Shown piece after piece: positions 1-8,931 of a stretch of 64,000 nucleotides of DNA. Positions within the stretch are counted from its first letter, which is position 1, and each line of letters begins with the position of its first letter. Under the pieces are notes generated by a model that saw nothing but the letters and a program-made list of their open reading frames with translations, ran no database searches and had not been told where the DNA came from. Source of the DNA: Apilactobacillus nanyangensis (lineage in GTDB: Bacteria; Bacillota; Bacilli; Lactobacillales; Lactobacillaceae); assembly GCF_016861915.1 (NCBI RefSeq), contig NZ_BOLX01000006.1, positions 34,953 to 98,952 of the forward strand, in the 5' to 3' direction. The translations under genes were made by a program, and so were the position numbers.

Positions 1-3000
1 TCCATCTTTGATTGCATTGTTGATTTCATCAGCATTTGAAGCATCATCAATCTTAGCTTGGGCAGCTTTATTAGCATCATCAACATTCTTCTTTTGTTGT
101 GCTTTTTCGGCACCAGTTAAAGTGTCATCAGCGTCAATAGCTGCCTTAATCTTGTTGGCTTCAGCATCCATTTGTGACTTAGCATCATTCTTTTGGTCAG
201 CCACAGACTTATCTGATTTGTGGTCACCATCAATCTTTTGGTTACTGCTGTCTACAGCTTGTTTGATACCTTCTGCATCTTTTGCTGCGTCGATAGCCTT
301 CTTACCAGCGTCAACATCAGCATCGATGGCTGCCTTTTGAGCATCCTTTTCTGCTTGAGTTAAGGTGTTGTCAGCATCAATTTGTCCCTTAATCTTGTTG
401 GCTTCGTTGTCTAGGTCGTTCTTCTTAGATGTCTTTTGATCAGCCACGGATTGTCCTGAAACGTGGTCACCATTGATTTTACCTGTAGTGTCACTGATTA
501 ACTTGTTGATGTCATCGGCGTCTTTTGCACCATCAATGGCCTTTTCGCCGGCGTCTCTATCAGCGTCAACCTTGGCGCTTTGGGCGTCTTTTTCGGCTTG
601 AGTTAATGTCGCATCATTTTCGATGTCTTGTTTAATCTTAGCTGCTTGGTCGTCCAATGTCTTCTTAGCAGCGGCCTTTTGGTCATCAACTGACTTACCT
701 GGTACATGGTCAGCATTAATTTGCTTGTTACCAGCATCAGTGGCTTTCTTGACACCTTCAGCATCTGAGGCAGCGTCGATTGCCTTTTCAGCAGCTTCTT
801 TATCTGAATCTACCTTAGCGGTTTGAGCGTCCTTTTCAGCTTGAGTCAATGTTGAATCGTTTGCGATATCTTGTTTTACCTTTGCTGCTTGGTCTTCCAA
901 TGTCTTCTTATTGCTTGCCTTTTGGTCATCTACCGATGCATGTGAAACGTGGTCGGCAGCAATCTTATCTTTGTTGTCTTTAATTAAACCGTTAATGCTA
1001 TCAGCATCTGAAGCGTTATCAATGGCATCGTTACCAGATTTGACATCCGCATCAACCTTGGCACTTTGAGCGTCCTTATCAGCTTGAGTTAGTGTCTCAT
1101 CATTTGCGATGTCTTGTTTAATCTTAGCTGCTTGTGCATCCAATTGTGATTTAGCAGCAGCCTTTTGATCATCTAAACTCTTACCTGATTGATGTACATC
1201 ATCAATGTCTTTCACACTTTGAGTGATTTGGTTATGGATGTCATCCACATTTGTTAAACCATCAATCTTAGCTTGTTCAGCAGAGCTTACACTATCAACC
1301 TTGTTCTTTTGATCGGCCTTTTCATCACTAGTTAAAGTTGGGTCTGAATCAATTTCAGACTTAATCTTAGTAGCTTCGGCTTGAATAGATGCTTTAGCGT
1401 CAGCTTTTTGCTCCTCAATTGACTTACCAGTTTTGTGGTCTGATGTAATCTTTTGGTTACCGTCACTGATTGCTTGGTTAACACCATCGGCATCCTTAGC
1501 GTTATCGATGGCTGTTTCAGCTGAGTCTTTATCAGCATCAACCATCGCACTTTGTTCATTCTTTTCGATTTGAGTTAGTGTTGGATCATTTGCGATGTCT
1601 TGCTTAATCTTAGCAGCTTGGGCATCTAATTGCGCTTTGGCATTTGCCTTTTGGTCAGGTAATGAAGTCTTACCTGGAACGTATTGAGCATCAATATCTT
1701 TGATACCTTGGTCGTATGCAGACTTAATGCCATCAGCATTAGTTGCAGCATTAATCTTAGCTTCAGCAGCTGCCTTAACGCTGTCCACATTACTCTTTTG
1801 TTGGTCTTTTTCTTTACCAGTTAGTGAAACATCAGCATCGATTTGGTTCTTAACCTTGGTTGCTTCAGCATCCAAGTTAGCGTTGTTAGAAGCCTTTTGA
1901 TTATCAACTGAGCTTCCTGATTGGTGGTCGCCAGCGATTTGACCACTGTTATCACTTAATGCCTTGTTAATGCTGTCAGCATCAGTAGCATTTTGAATTG
2001 CTTGTTTACCAGCAGTTGTGTCGGCATCTACCTTGGCAGTTTGAGCATTCTTTTGCGCTTGAGTTAATGTGGCATCGTTTGCGATGTCTTGTTTAATTTT
2101 TGCCGCTTGTGCATCTAATTGATTTAGAGCATCTGATTTTTGACTATCTACTGGTGCCTTTGAACCGTGATCAGCATCAATGTTGGTTGTTCCATCACTG
2201 ATTGCTTTATTAACACTGTCAGCATCACTTGCATTATCAATTGCCTTTGATGCGGCATCTGCGTCGGAATTTACCTTAGCAGTTTGAGCATCTTTTTGCG
2301 CTTGAGTTAATGTCGAGTCATTTGCGATGTCTTGCTTAATCTTGTTTGCTTCGTTAGTAATTTGTGACTTAGCAGTGGATTTTTGCGTATCTAGTGGTGT
2401 ACCTGATACGTGTTTGCCATCAACGTCTGTTATACCTTGCTTCTTTGCTGTATTGATATCGTCAGCATTTGTTAAACCATCAATATTAGCTTGATCAGCT
2501 TTAGCGACTGAATTGACCTCATTCTTTTGTTGGTCTTTTTCAGCACCAGTCAAACTAGTATCAGCATCGATTGCTGCCTTAACCTTATTGGCTTCGTCTT
2601 GAATGGCTTGCTTAGCAGAGGCCTTTTGAGAGTCAATTGAGTCTCCTGATTGATGGTCATGAGCCATCTTAGTATTACCACCACTGATTGCTTGGTTAAT
2701 GGCATCAGCATTTTGCGCGTTTTCAATAGCTTGTTCTGCTGCAGTTTTATCTGTCTGTAGTTGAGCTAATTGAGCGTTCTTTTTGTCTTGAGTTAATGTT
2801 GCATCATTTTCGATATCATTTTTAATCTTATCTGCTTGGGCATCCAAGTTAGCCTTAGCATTAGTCTTTTGGTCGGCCAATGAAGTCTTACCTGGAACAT
2901 ATTGTTTGTCAATGTCTGTGATACCTTTATTGTATGCAGTATTGATGTCATCGGCGTTAGTTGCGGCATTAACAGCAGCTTGGGCAACAGCCTTTGTTCT

Positions 3001-4122
3001 ATCTACGTTGGCTTTTTGGGTATCCTTTTGTGCAGAAGTCAATCTGTTGTCGGCATCGATTTGGTTCTTAACCTTAGTTGCTTCCGCTTCTAGGTTGGCA
3101 TTGGCGTTTGATTGTTGATTGTCAACTGAGTTTCCTGATTGGTGGTCGTTTACGATTTGTCTACTGCTCTTACTAAATGCATCGTTAATGCTATCCACAT
3201 CGTTTGCATTATCAATCGCTTGTTTACCAGCAGATGTATCAGCATTTACCTTAGCAATTTGAGCATTTTTTTGATCTTGAGTTAATGTGGCATCATTTGC
3301 GATGTCTTGTTTAATCTTATATGCTTGATCATCTAATTGATCCTTATCATATTTCTTTTGGTCAGACAATGGCGTTCCAGGTTGGTATTGGTTATCGATA
3401 TCTTGAATTCCATGTTTTCGTGCGGTATTGATATCATCTGCATTGGTTGATGAATCAATATTGGATTGACCAATTTCTTTGAATCTGGAAACGTAAGCAT
3501 TTTGAGATTTTTTGTCTGAACTAGTCAAAGTGTAATCATTATCAATTTTATTCTTAACACTAGCTGCTTCGTCTTCTAGTATGGCCTTAGCTTTGGTCCT
3601 TTGTTCATCTAATGATATTCCAGGTTTGTATTCTTTTACAATCTTTCCATTTTCATCATTCAATGCATTATTAATACTATCCGCATCAGTCTCATTATTA
3701 ATAGCATTCTTACCGTCTTCAACATCATTATCAATCTTAGATGATTGAGACTTCTTTTCGTCGCTAGTTAATGTGTTATCGTTTGCAATGACTTGTTTTG
3801 TCTGAGTTGCCTTGTCTTCCAATGACTTTATAGCAGCGGCTTTTTGTACTTCTAATGAGTCTCCTGATACATGTTGATCATCAATATTTTTAATACCTTG
3901 TTTAAGTGCGTTATTGATAGCATCAGCATTGAAGTAGTTACTAAGTTCAAGTCCTGCAATATCTTTAGCTCTTCTTACCTTTGATATTTCTTGATTTCTT
4001 TTTTCAGTAGTTAATGTCTTATCATCCCTAATAGCAGCCTCAATCTTTGTGGCTTCAGCATCTAATGCATCTTTAGCAGTAATCTTTTGGTTAGAAATAC
4101 TAGGACCAGGTACATAGTCGCC
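1..4122 (-). repeat. tandem DUF1542 coding repeats, about 243 bp period
   Basis: The (Y/H)xxG linker codons recur at about 4110, 3866, 3630, 3385, 3133, 2890, 2644, 2403, 2160, 1916, 1672, 1430, 1185, 945, 703, 459 and 222, a mean spacing of 243 bp (81 codons). Some units match others five units away (about 1217 bp) better than their immediate neighbours: the YVPGKTSL linker occurs only at about 2890 and 1672, and HQSG(N/S)SVDNQ at about 3133 and 1916. This suggests block duplication. Confidence 0.85.
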
Positions 4123-5892
4123 ATTAAGTTGTATTACAGCTTTTTTACGAATCTCCTCTACGTTTGCTGGGTCAGTAACTGCTTTTATTTGACTAGTATA
4201 GTTACCCATATCCGAGTCAAGATTTTGTAATTGTTGCTTAATTTGTTCGCTAGTATTTGTTTTATCAGATTTAATTTTACTATTATTATTTCCATAAACA
4301 TAATTAAGATTATTAATTGCTGAACTAATTGTAGCTGTTAGTTCTTCATGTTTAATATTATTAATACCATCAGATAAAGAATCAGCTATTTGACTTGATT
4401 GTGAGACACCCAATAAGTTTGCTTGCGCTGTTTGAAAAGCAGTACTAATTGAATTGTTAGCAGATTGCTTATCACTAGCAGACAAGTTGCTTAGGTTTGA
4501 AACATTGGTTGTTGATGATGCTTTTTGATTTTGTAATTGTGTCATTGCGTTAGCAATTGAAGTATTATCTGCTCTGTAAGCATTTTGAATAGCGTTTAAT
4601 TGAGAAACAAAGTCACCATCTGTTGTAACTGCATTGATTTGAGAAGTGTAGTTATTTAATAGTTGAGTGGCTTGGTTTAATGGAGATGTTTGGTTTAAAT
4701 CGTTTAACGCTCTACCTTTCAATTGGCCTAATAATTGCTTATTAAAATTATCACCAAATTTATCGTAAGTTAAACTTCGTCTAGAAGTAAACGCAACTTT
4801 TGTACTGGACTTAATAAGTTCTCCCTTGCTATTTTCTCTGTGGGTAGACATTGTTGCAGAAATCCAGTCACTAGGGGTAACTTTTACTGGGTCTACATAA
4901 ACAGATATAGTTACATCCCCACCTACAACTTTTTCGGTCTTGTACTTAACATAGTATTCACCATTATTATTAGTTAGTGTTTGTAACCCGTAATCATCAC
5001 TATTAACCGTAACAGAACTTACTTTGCTAGCTAGATTAGGACTTGTATTTAATGTAAATTCAAGAACTCTATTCCATCCTTCGGTTCTAGTAATTACCTT
5101 TGTACCAAAGTTAAAGTTAATGACATATTTATTAGTATTAGGGTCGTATTTGACACCTTTGTAATTTAAATTAGTATTTGCAATTGCATCCTGATATTGA
5201 GGACTATTTGCTCCACCAGCTGGTCCACTGATGAAAGTATCACTATCTGCAGGAGCGCCACTTCCATCCCTCAATGATAGTCCTTCCTTTGCATCTGATG
5301 AACTTGATGCAGAGCTTGCCAAAGAAGCACTTGATGAAGAGGCACTTGATTGTTGTGATTGGCTATTACTTAAGCTTTGGTTGCTTTGATCAGCACTTGA
5401 ACTAGCATTGCTGGATGCATTTGAATCAGTGCTGTTTTGGCCTGCAACGTGACTTGCATCAATGTTGTTCTTACCATCAGTTAGTGCTTGGTTGATGCTG
5501 TCAGCATCTGTGGCACTATCGATTGATTGTTCGCCAGCGACCTTGTATGAATCGACTTCGGCATTTTGGCTATCCTTGTCAGATTGTGACAAAGAAGTAT
5601 CGTTATTGATGGCATCCTTGACTTTGCTTGCTTCGGCGTCTAGTTGAGCCTTAGCTTCGTTTTTTTGGTTATCAATTGTTGAATTGTTATTATTGTTATT
5701 ATTTTGATTAGTAGTTGAATTTGATGAAACTTGAGTTTCACTAGCAAATGCAACATTTTGATTAGATTGCATTACAGCAGCGGCTCCAATTAGTGAAAAT
5801 GAAGCCACTGATAGTACAACCCAATTTTTCTTTACTTTTCTCATAATTTTCTTGTCAGAATTTTTTCTGAACTGTTTGTGGTTGTATAACAT
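1..5892 (-). CDS. giant DUF1542-repeat cell-surface protein (N-terminal part)
   Basis: The frame is open from an ATG at 5892 to the window edge, giving 1964 residues with no stop, so the C-terminus and any LPXTG anchor lie outside. GGGAGG sits 8 nt before the ATG. Residues 1-50 form a long signal peptide (basic stretch MRKVKKNWVV, then a hydrophobic core ending near NVAFA) resembling KxYKxGKxW signals. Next come one DUF1542-like unit (about residues 60-150), a Ser/Asn-rich linker, a unique, probably beta-rich domain (about residues 220-390) that I do not recognise, a helical section, and then about 17 tandem units of about 81 residues. Each unit carries a (Y/H)(V/Q)(P/S)G linker, DQK, DAxAxKIKQDIANDxTLTQ and DADSIN-like motifs. 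DUF1542 repeats occur in Gram-positive surface adhesins such as SasC. The role is probably adhesion or biofilm formation by an extended stalk; this is inferred. Confidence 0.9.
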   Translation of the reverse strand, partial: MLYNHKQFRKNSDKKIMRKVKKNWVVLSVASFSLIGAAAVMQSNQNVAFASETQVSSNSTTNQNNNNNNNSTIDNQKNEAKAQLDAEASKVKDAINNDTSLSQSDKDSQNAEVDSYKVAGEQSIDSATDADSINQALTDGKNNIDASHVAGQNSTDSNASSNASSSADQSNQSLSNSQSQQSSASSSSASLASSASSSSDAKEGLSLRDGSGAPADSDTFISGPAGGANSPQYQDAIANTNLNYKGVKYDPNTNKYVINFNFGTKVITRTEGWNRVLEFTLNTSPNLASKVSSVTVNSDDYGLQTLTNNNGEYYVKYKTEKVVGGDVTISVYVDPVKVTPSDWISATMSTHRENSKGELIKSSTKVAFTSRRSLTYDKFGDNFNKQLLGQLKGRALNDLNQTSPLNQATQLLNNYTSQINAVTTDGDFVSQLNAIQNAYRADNTSIANAMTQLQNQKASSTTNVSNLSNLSASDKQSANNSISTAFQTAQANLLGVSQSSQIADSLSDGINNIKHEELTATISSAINNLNYVYGNNNSKIKSDKTNTSEQIKQQLQNLDSDMGNYTSQIKAVTDPANVEEIRKKAVIQLNGDYVPGPSISNQKITAKDALDAEATKIEAAIRDDKTLTTEKRNQEISKVRRAKDIAGLELSNYFNADAINNALKQGIKNIDDQHVSGDSLEVQKAAAIKSLEDKATQTKQVIANDNTLTSDEKKSQSSKIDNDVEDGKNAINNETDADSINNALNDENGKIVKEYKPGISLDEQRTKAKAILEDEAASVKNKIDNDYTLTSSDKKSQNAYVSRFKEIGQSNIDSSTNADDINTARKHGIQDIDNQYQPGTPLSDQKKYDKDQLDDQAYKIKQDIANDATLTQDQKNAQIAKVNADTSAGKQAIDNANDVDSINDAFSKSSRQIVNDHQSGNSVDNQQSNANANLEAEATKVKNQIDADNRLTSAQKDTQKANVDRTKAVAQAAVNAATNADDINTAYNKGITDIDKQYVPGKTSLADQKTNAKANLDAQADKIKNDIENDATLTQDKKNAQLAQLQTDKTAAEQAIENAQNADAINQAISGGNTKMAHDHQSGDSIDSQKASAKQAIQDEANKVKAAIDADTSLTGAEKDQQKNEVNSVAKADQANIDGLTNADDINTAKKQGITDVDGKHVSGTPLDTQKSTAKSQITNEANKIKQDIANDSTLTQAQKDAQTAKVNSDADAASKAIDNASDADSVNKAISDGTTNIDADHGSKAPVDSQKSDALNQLDAQAAKIKQDIANDATLTQAQKNAQTAKVDADTTAGKQAIQNATDADSINKALSDNSGQIAGDHQSGSSVDNQKASNNANLDAEATKVKNQIDADVSLTGKEKDQQKSNVDSVKAAAEAKINAATNADGIKSAYDQGIKDIDAQYVPGKTSLPDQKANAKAQLDAQAAKIKQDIANDPTLTQIEKNEQSAMVDADKDSAETAIDNAKDADGVNQAISDGNQKITSDHKTGKSIEEQKADAKASIQAEATKIKSEIDSDPTLTSDEKADQKNKVDSVSSAEQAKIDGLTNVDDIHNQITQSVKDIDDVHQSGKSLDDQKAAAKSQLDAQAAKIKQDIANDETLTQADKDAQSAKVDADVKSGNDAIDNASDADSINGLIKDNKDKIAADHVSHASVDDQKASNKKTLEDQAAKVKQDIANDSTLTQAEKDAQTAKVDSDKEAAEKAIDAASDAEGVKKATDAGNKQINADHVPGKSVDDQKAAAKKTLDDQAAKIKQDIENDATLTQAEKDAQSAKVDADRDAGEKAIDGAKDADDINKLISDTTGKINGDHVSGQSVADQKTSKKNDLDNEANKIKGQIDADNTLTQAEKDAQKAAIDADVDAGKKAIDAAKDAEGIKQAVDSSNQKIDGDHKSDKSVADQKNDAKSQMDAEANKIKAAIDADDTLTGAEKAQQKKNVDDANKAAQAKIDDASNADEINNAIKDG

Positions 5893-5904
5893 TTCATTAA
5901 CCTC

Positions 5905-5996
5905 CCGTCGGGAAATAATTTTTTTCAGCATGAGAAATTATAAACATAAATATCATTCATTCAAGAGGTCTAAACGTTGATATGTCAACGTTTCAT
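5905..5996 (-). promoter_or_regulatory. promoter and palindromic operator of the surface-protein gene
   Basis: On the minus strand a -35 TTGAAT and a -10 TATAAT are separated by about 16 nt, with the start codon some 50 nt downstream. Just upstream of the -35 lies a perfect inverted repeat, AAACGTTGA-N4-TCAACGTTT (5972-5993). Closely related 22-bp sequences occur at 11189-11210 and 33906-33927, so this looks like a regulator site. The regulator is not identified. Confidence 0.5.
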
Positions 5997-6235
5997 TAAG
6001 TTTTTATAATATTTCTTTAATTAAAACGATTGAAGAGTTGATTTAAGGGCATCGTAAAAATTGAAAAAATTAGAAAATGGAGTGTTTAAGTTTTGTTTAA
6101 ATTTCATCTAACAGCAATAATTCGCCAAAAATGAGATAAAGATGAATGTCTGATGTACCGGTATTAATGTAACCACATGCGCATAATGGATATTTAAAAA
6201 ACACCTATTTTTAGAAAAATGTCTAATTTTTTTGA
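5997..6235. other. intergenic region, nothing recognised
   Basis: AT-rich spacer between the surface-protein promoter and the terminator of the next gene. No ORF with a ribosome binding site, no RNA gene and no further repeat was seen. Confidence 0.5.
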
Positions 6236-6270
6236 AATAAAAAAGACCGCCCAAAAGAGCAGTCTTTTTA
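6236..6270 (-). terminator. terminator of the DHA2-type MFS gene
   Basis: Inverted repeat AAAAAGAC.GC / GC.GTCTTTTT around a CCAAAA loop, with T runs, overlapping the stop codon of the minus-strand gene. Confidence 0.7.
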
Positions 6271-7596
6271 TTTTCGATGAAGTCGTTTGATATTAATCGC
6301 CATAATCAATGGAACTAGCATCAATAGCGACATTAATAGTGCTTGATAGTGATATGCCGTAATCACATTGGCAATGTCGGCAGTCAACGTCACCACTAGT
6401 GACAATAGAATCGAACTCCCTAGTTGATGGAAGACGTTAACGGCACTGGAAGTTGCCCCACCCAAGTCCTTCGGTGTATTAGCTACCCCTGAGACCGTCA
6501 GTGGACCAAAGGAGAAACCTTGGCCGATTCCAATCACAATCATTGGTAGTGCCACTGAGATAATGTAACCGTGTTTTAAATCTAAACCGAATAACATTAA
6601 GACACCAAGAAGTGTCACGATGGTCCCAAATAGCAATAGGTTTTCGTTTTTATACTTATTGGATAGCTTGGATTGAAGCATTCCAAACAAGAACTGTGGA
6701 ATCGTTTCCGGCATGAAACCAAACGCAGATAATAGCGGTGTAAAGCCATAGTACTTTTGTAGTACCTGTGGGACTAAAAAGAAGAACGAGAACATTGCGC
6801 CAATGTAGAAGAATCTGGCGATATATGCGGAAACACGTTCTTGATCCTTAAAAATGGCCATTGGCATGATTGGATTATCAATCTTAACTTCACGGAATAA
6901 AAAGATGACCAATAACACGACAAAAATAGCGATAAATAGTCCTTTATGTCCGGCACCGTTAATTGCATTAACCAGTGATAAGATGGCTAGCACGGACAAA
7001 ATTGAGCCTATGTAGTCCAGATGAGCATGCACTCGTGTCTTTGCTTTTGGCACAAAGAAAATGGTCAATAGAATCAACAAAATCCCTAGTGGAACGTTGA
7101 TTAGAAAACCAAGGCGCCAAGAATAAAATGTCGTTACTAATCCCCCGATGATTAGTCCAACACTGGCCCCTAATCCAGCGGTCACTCCGTAAAATGAAAT
7201 CGCCTTTTCTCGTTGTTTTCCTTCATAGGTATCCAGCAACAATGCCAATGAGGTTGGTGCCAGAATGGCAGAACCAATCCCCTGAAATGCGCGCATCACG
7301 ATGATGAATAAGCCGTTTGGTGCAAGACCGACTAGTAGTGAGAATAATGTAAAGATAACCAGGCCGGTTAGAAAAACTGGTTTTCTTCCATACAAGTCCC
7401 CTAGACGACCACCTAACAATAACAGACTACCAAAGACCAAGGCGTAGATGTTGGTGATCCATGCAACACTTTGACTGGTCATATGTAAACTGTTGGCGAT
7501 TTGAACCGTACTAGTAAATACGACGGAATTATCTAATAGAATCAAAAAATAGCTAATTAAAATAATCGGCAGGATAATGCCAAATTTATACTTCAT
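6268..7596 (-). CDS. MFS drug:H+ antiporter, DHA2-like
   Basis: A 442-residue, very hydrophobic protein. It has the MFS motif A-like GGRLGDLYGRKP in the loop after the second helix (about residues 61-72), the antiporter motif C-like GLGASVGLIIGG (about 140-151), and the N-terminal LDNSVV seen in DHA2 exporters (EmrB/QacA group). The family exports hydrophobic drugs or toxic metabolites using the proton gradient. The start is an ATG preceded by AGGGGG. It diverges from a merR-type gene across an 81-bp region whose promoter has a MerR-like long spacer, so induction by that regulator is likely. The substrate is unknown. Confidence 0.88.
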   Translation of the reverse strand: MKYKFGIILPIILISYFLILLDNSVVFTSTVQIANSLHMTSQSVAWITNIYALVFGSLLLLGGRLGDLYGRKPVFLTGLVIFTLFSLLVGLAPNGLFIIVMRAFQGIGSAILAPTSLALLLDTYEGKQREKAISFYGVTAGLGASVGLIIGGLVTTFYSWRLGFLINVPLGILLILLTIFFVPKAKTRVHAHLDYIGSILSVLAILSLVNAINGAGHKGLFIAIFVVLLVIFLFREVKIDNPIMPMAIFKDQERVSAYIARFFYIGAMFSFFFLVPQVLQKYYGFTPLLSAFGFMPETIPQFLFGMLQSKLSNKYKNENLLLFGTIVTLLGVLMLFGLDLKHGYIISVALPMIVIGIGQGFSFGPLTVSGVANTPKDLGGATSSAVNVFHQLGSSILLSLVVTLTADIANVITAYHYQALLMSLLMLVPLIMAINIKRLHRK

Positions 7597-7619
7597 GCTT
7601 GTGTCCCCCTAAAAATATG

Positions 7620-7660
7620 ATAAAGTAATCATATTACTTAAAGCCGACTTTAAGGCAAGA
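7620..7660. promoter_or_regulatory. MerR-type operator/promoter in the divergent region
   Basis: Two overlapping inverted repeats are visible: AAGTAAT-N3-ATTACTT (7623-7639) and CTTAAAG-N4-CTTTAAG (7637-7654). Read on the minus strand, TTGCCT and TATGAT are 19 bp apart with the second dyad in the spacer. That is the overlong geometry typical of promoters activated by MerR-family proteins through DNA distortion. A TAATAT at 16-17 bp is an alternative -10. Confidence 0.55.
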
Positions 7661-7677
7661 CATTGAGGTGAAAAAAT

Positions 7678-8082
7678 TTGAACATTAAAGAAGCCAGCCA
7701 AATCACTGGTGTTCCAGCATCTACCATTCGTTATTACGAAAAGGAACACATCATCCCCGCCGTCGATAGAAACAATTCCGGTGTGCGTGATTTTGACGAT
7801 CATGCGATTAGACGAATTAGTTTTGCCAAGAAAATGCGTGATGCTGGAATGGAAATCAGCACTTTGAAGCAATACATTAATCTATTTGATAACGTTGAAA
7901 ATAGTGAAGATGAACAATTAGCCCTATTGGTCGAACAAAAACGTTTAATGGAAGCAAAACGTGACAAGATGCAAGATGCCATTGACCACTTGGCTCACAA
8001 GATTGAAAACTTCGACACTCACATGTTGAAAATCGAAGATGAATTGAGAACAATGAAAGCAAACAAAAAAGAACGACTATAA
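7678..8082 (+). CDS. MerR-family transcriptional regulator
   Basis: A 134-residue protein beginning with the winged-helix signature NIKEASQITGVPASTIRYYEKE (quoted only in part by the family pattern: helix-turn-helix, then RYYE), followed by a long dimerisation helix (about residues 75-125). There is no Cys-rich metal site and no large effector domain, as in the short MerR regulators found beside efflux pumps. It uses a TTG start with GAGGTG upstream. Its divergent position to the MFS exporter suggests local control of that pump. The inducer is not evident. Confidence 0.88.
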   Translation: MNIKEASQITGVPASTIRYYEKEHIIPAVDRNNSGVRDFDDHAIRRISFAKKMRDAGMEISTLKQYINLFDNVENSEDEQLALLVEQKRLMEAKRDKMQDAIDHLAHKIENFDTHMLKIEDELRTMKANKKERL

Positions 8083-8097
8083 ACGTCGTTCTTTTTT
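8066..8097 (+). terminator. terminator overlapping the merR stop codon
   Basis: GAACGAC-N7-GTCGTTC followed by TTTTTT. The left arm encodes the last residues of the regulator and the loop contains its stop codon. Confidence 0.8.
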
Positions 8098-8193
8098 AAA
8101 CATAAGTACACTTACGCCGGTTTTTATTTACACAATTTTAAAACATATTTATACCTTCTTTTCATATACTGAGTATAGAAAGGAGGTATAAGT

Positions 8194-8556
8194 ATGGAAC
8201 AAAAAAATAACGATGAACAACTACTAAGAGCTGCAGCCGCATCTATTTTATTGAACATATTAGCAATTTTTCTTATGTGTAGATTTGGTGCAGATGTTAA
8301 AGATACTATTCCAATCTCTGCTCTGATTTCTTGTTCATTATTCCCCGTTCTAAAGGCATATTTCACTGGAAATCATAAGGATAAAAAGAAATTAACTTAT
8401 GGTGGATATGTAATAATCGTTCTTTATATATTCGCAATCATAGCACCTCAAAATGATAATTCAGTCATTAGCAATCTGTGGTATAGCTTAATTACACTAG
8501 GTTTCTTCTATGGAATTTTATTAGCCTTTTGTGGAACTATCTACAATAGAAAATAA
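8194..8556 (+). CDS. small polytopic membrane protein, unknown
   Basis: A 120-residue protein with an ATG start behind AAAGGAGGTATAAGT. Four hydrophobic stretches (about residues 12-31, 40-57, 68-86 and 93-114) predict a membrane protein. The short charged N-terminus MEQKNNDEQ and the tail YNRK probably face the cytoplasm. I do not recognise a family. It ends in a terminator shared with the convergent gene at 8594. Function unknown. Confidence 0.6.
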   Translation: MEQKNNDEQLLRAAAASILLNILAIFLMCRFGADVKDTIPISALISCSLFPVLKAYFTGNHKDKKKLTYGGYVIIVLYIFAIIAPQNDNSVISNLWYSLITLGFFYGILLAFCGTIYNRK

Positions 8557-8559
8557 CGT

Positions 8560-8597
8560 ACAAAAAAAGAACGACTATTCCAGTTGTTCTTTTTTAA
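8560..8597. terminator. bidirectional terminator
   Basis: AAAGAACGAC-N7-GTTGTTCTTTTTT between convergent genes, with T runs in both directions. Confidence 0.75.
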
Positions 8598-8863
8598 GCT
8601 TGTTTTTCGTTGGCAGCTACGAAATGGTAGATGATGTAGCTAACAGTCCAAACAAAGATGAACACTAAAAAGATTAGGATGGCTTTAACATCTAGTTCGA
8701 TGTTAAAGTTCAAAAATCCTTTTAGTTTGATAATGTTAAAACCTAATAATGATCCCCAAGCACCCTTTGAATGCACCAAAAGTTCTACAAAACTATCAAG
8801 TAAAATTAGAACTAAGTACAAGATGGTACCGTAGGAGAACCAATTAAATGTCTTTTTTAACAT
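8594..8863 (-). CDS. small two-helix membrane protein (paralogue of 10830-11111)
   Basis: An 89-residue protein. The ATG at 8863 is chosen because GGGGAGGAAGA lies just before it; the in-frame TTG at 8878 overlaps that ribosome binding site. Two hydrophobic helices (about residues 11-30 and 58-80) flank a SxGAWGSLLGFNIIK segment. The same layout (WFSxG, D at the end of helix 1, W-x-x-L-x-G, K, then FN and a second helix) is present in the product of 10830-11111, so the two are paralogues. Function unknown. Confidence 0.6.
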   Translation of the reverse strand: MLKKTFNWFSYGTILYLVLILLDSFVELLVHSKGAWGSLLGFNIIKLKGFLNFNIELDVKAILIFLVFIFVWTVSYIIYHFVAANEKQA

Positions 8864-8901
8864 ATTCTTCCTCCCCAATATCGGTTACTGTTATTATACA
8901 C

Positions 8902-8931
8902 AAAAAAGCAATCCAATATGGATTGCTTTGT
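8902..8931 (-). terminator. terminator of the MFS gene at 8932
   Basis: AAAGCAATCC-N5-GGATTGCTTT with a T run on the minus strand. Confidence 0.8.

Noticed and set aside
1700..3118. Plus-strand ORFs inside the repeat gene
   Set aside because: They recur with the repeat period, lack ribosome binding sites and are low-complexity shadows of the minus-strand frame.
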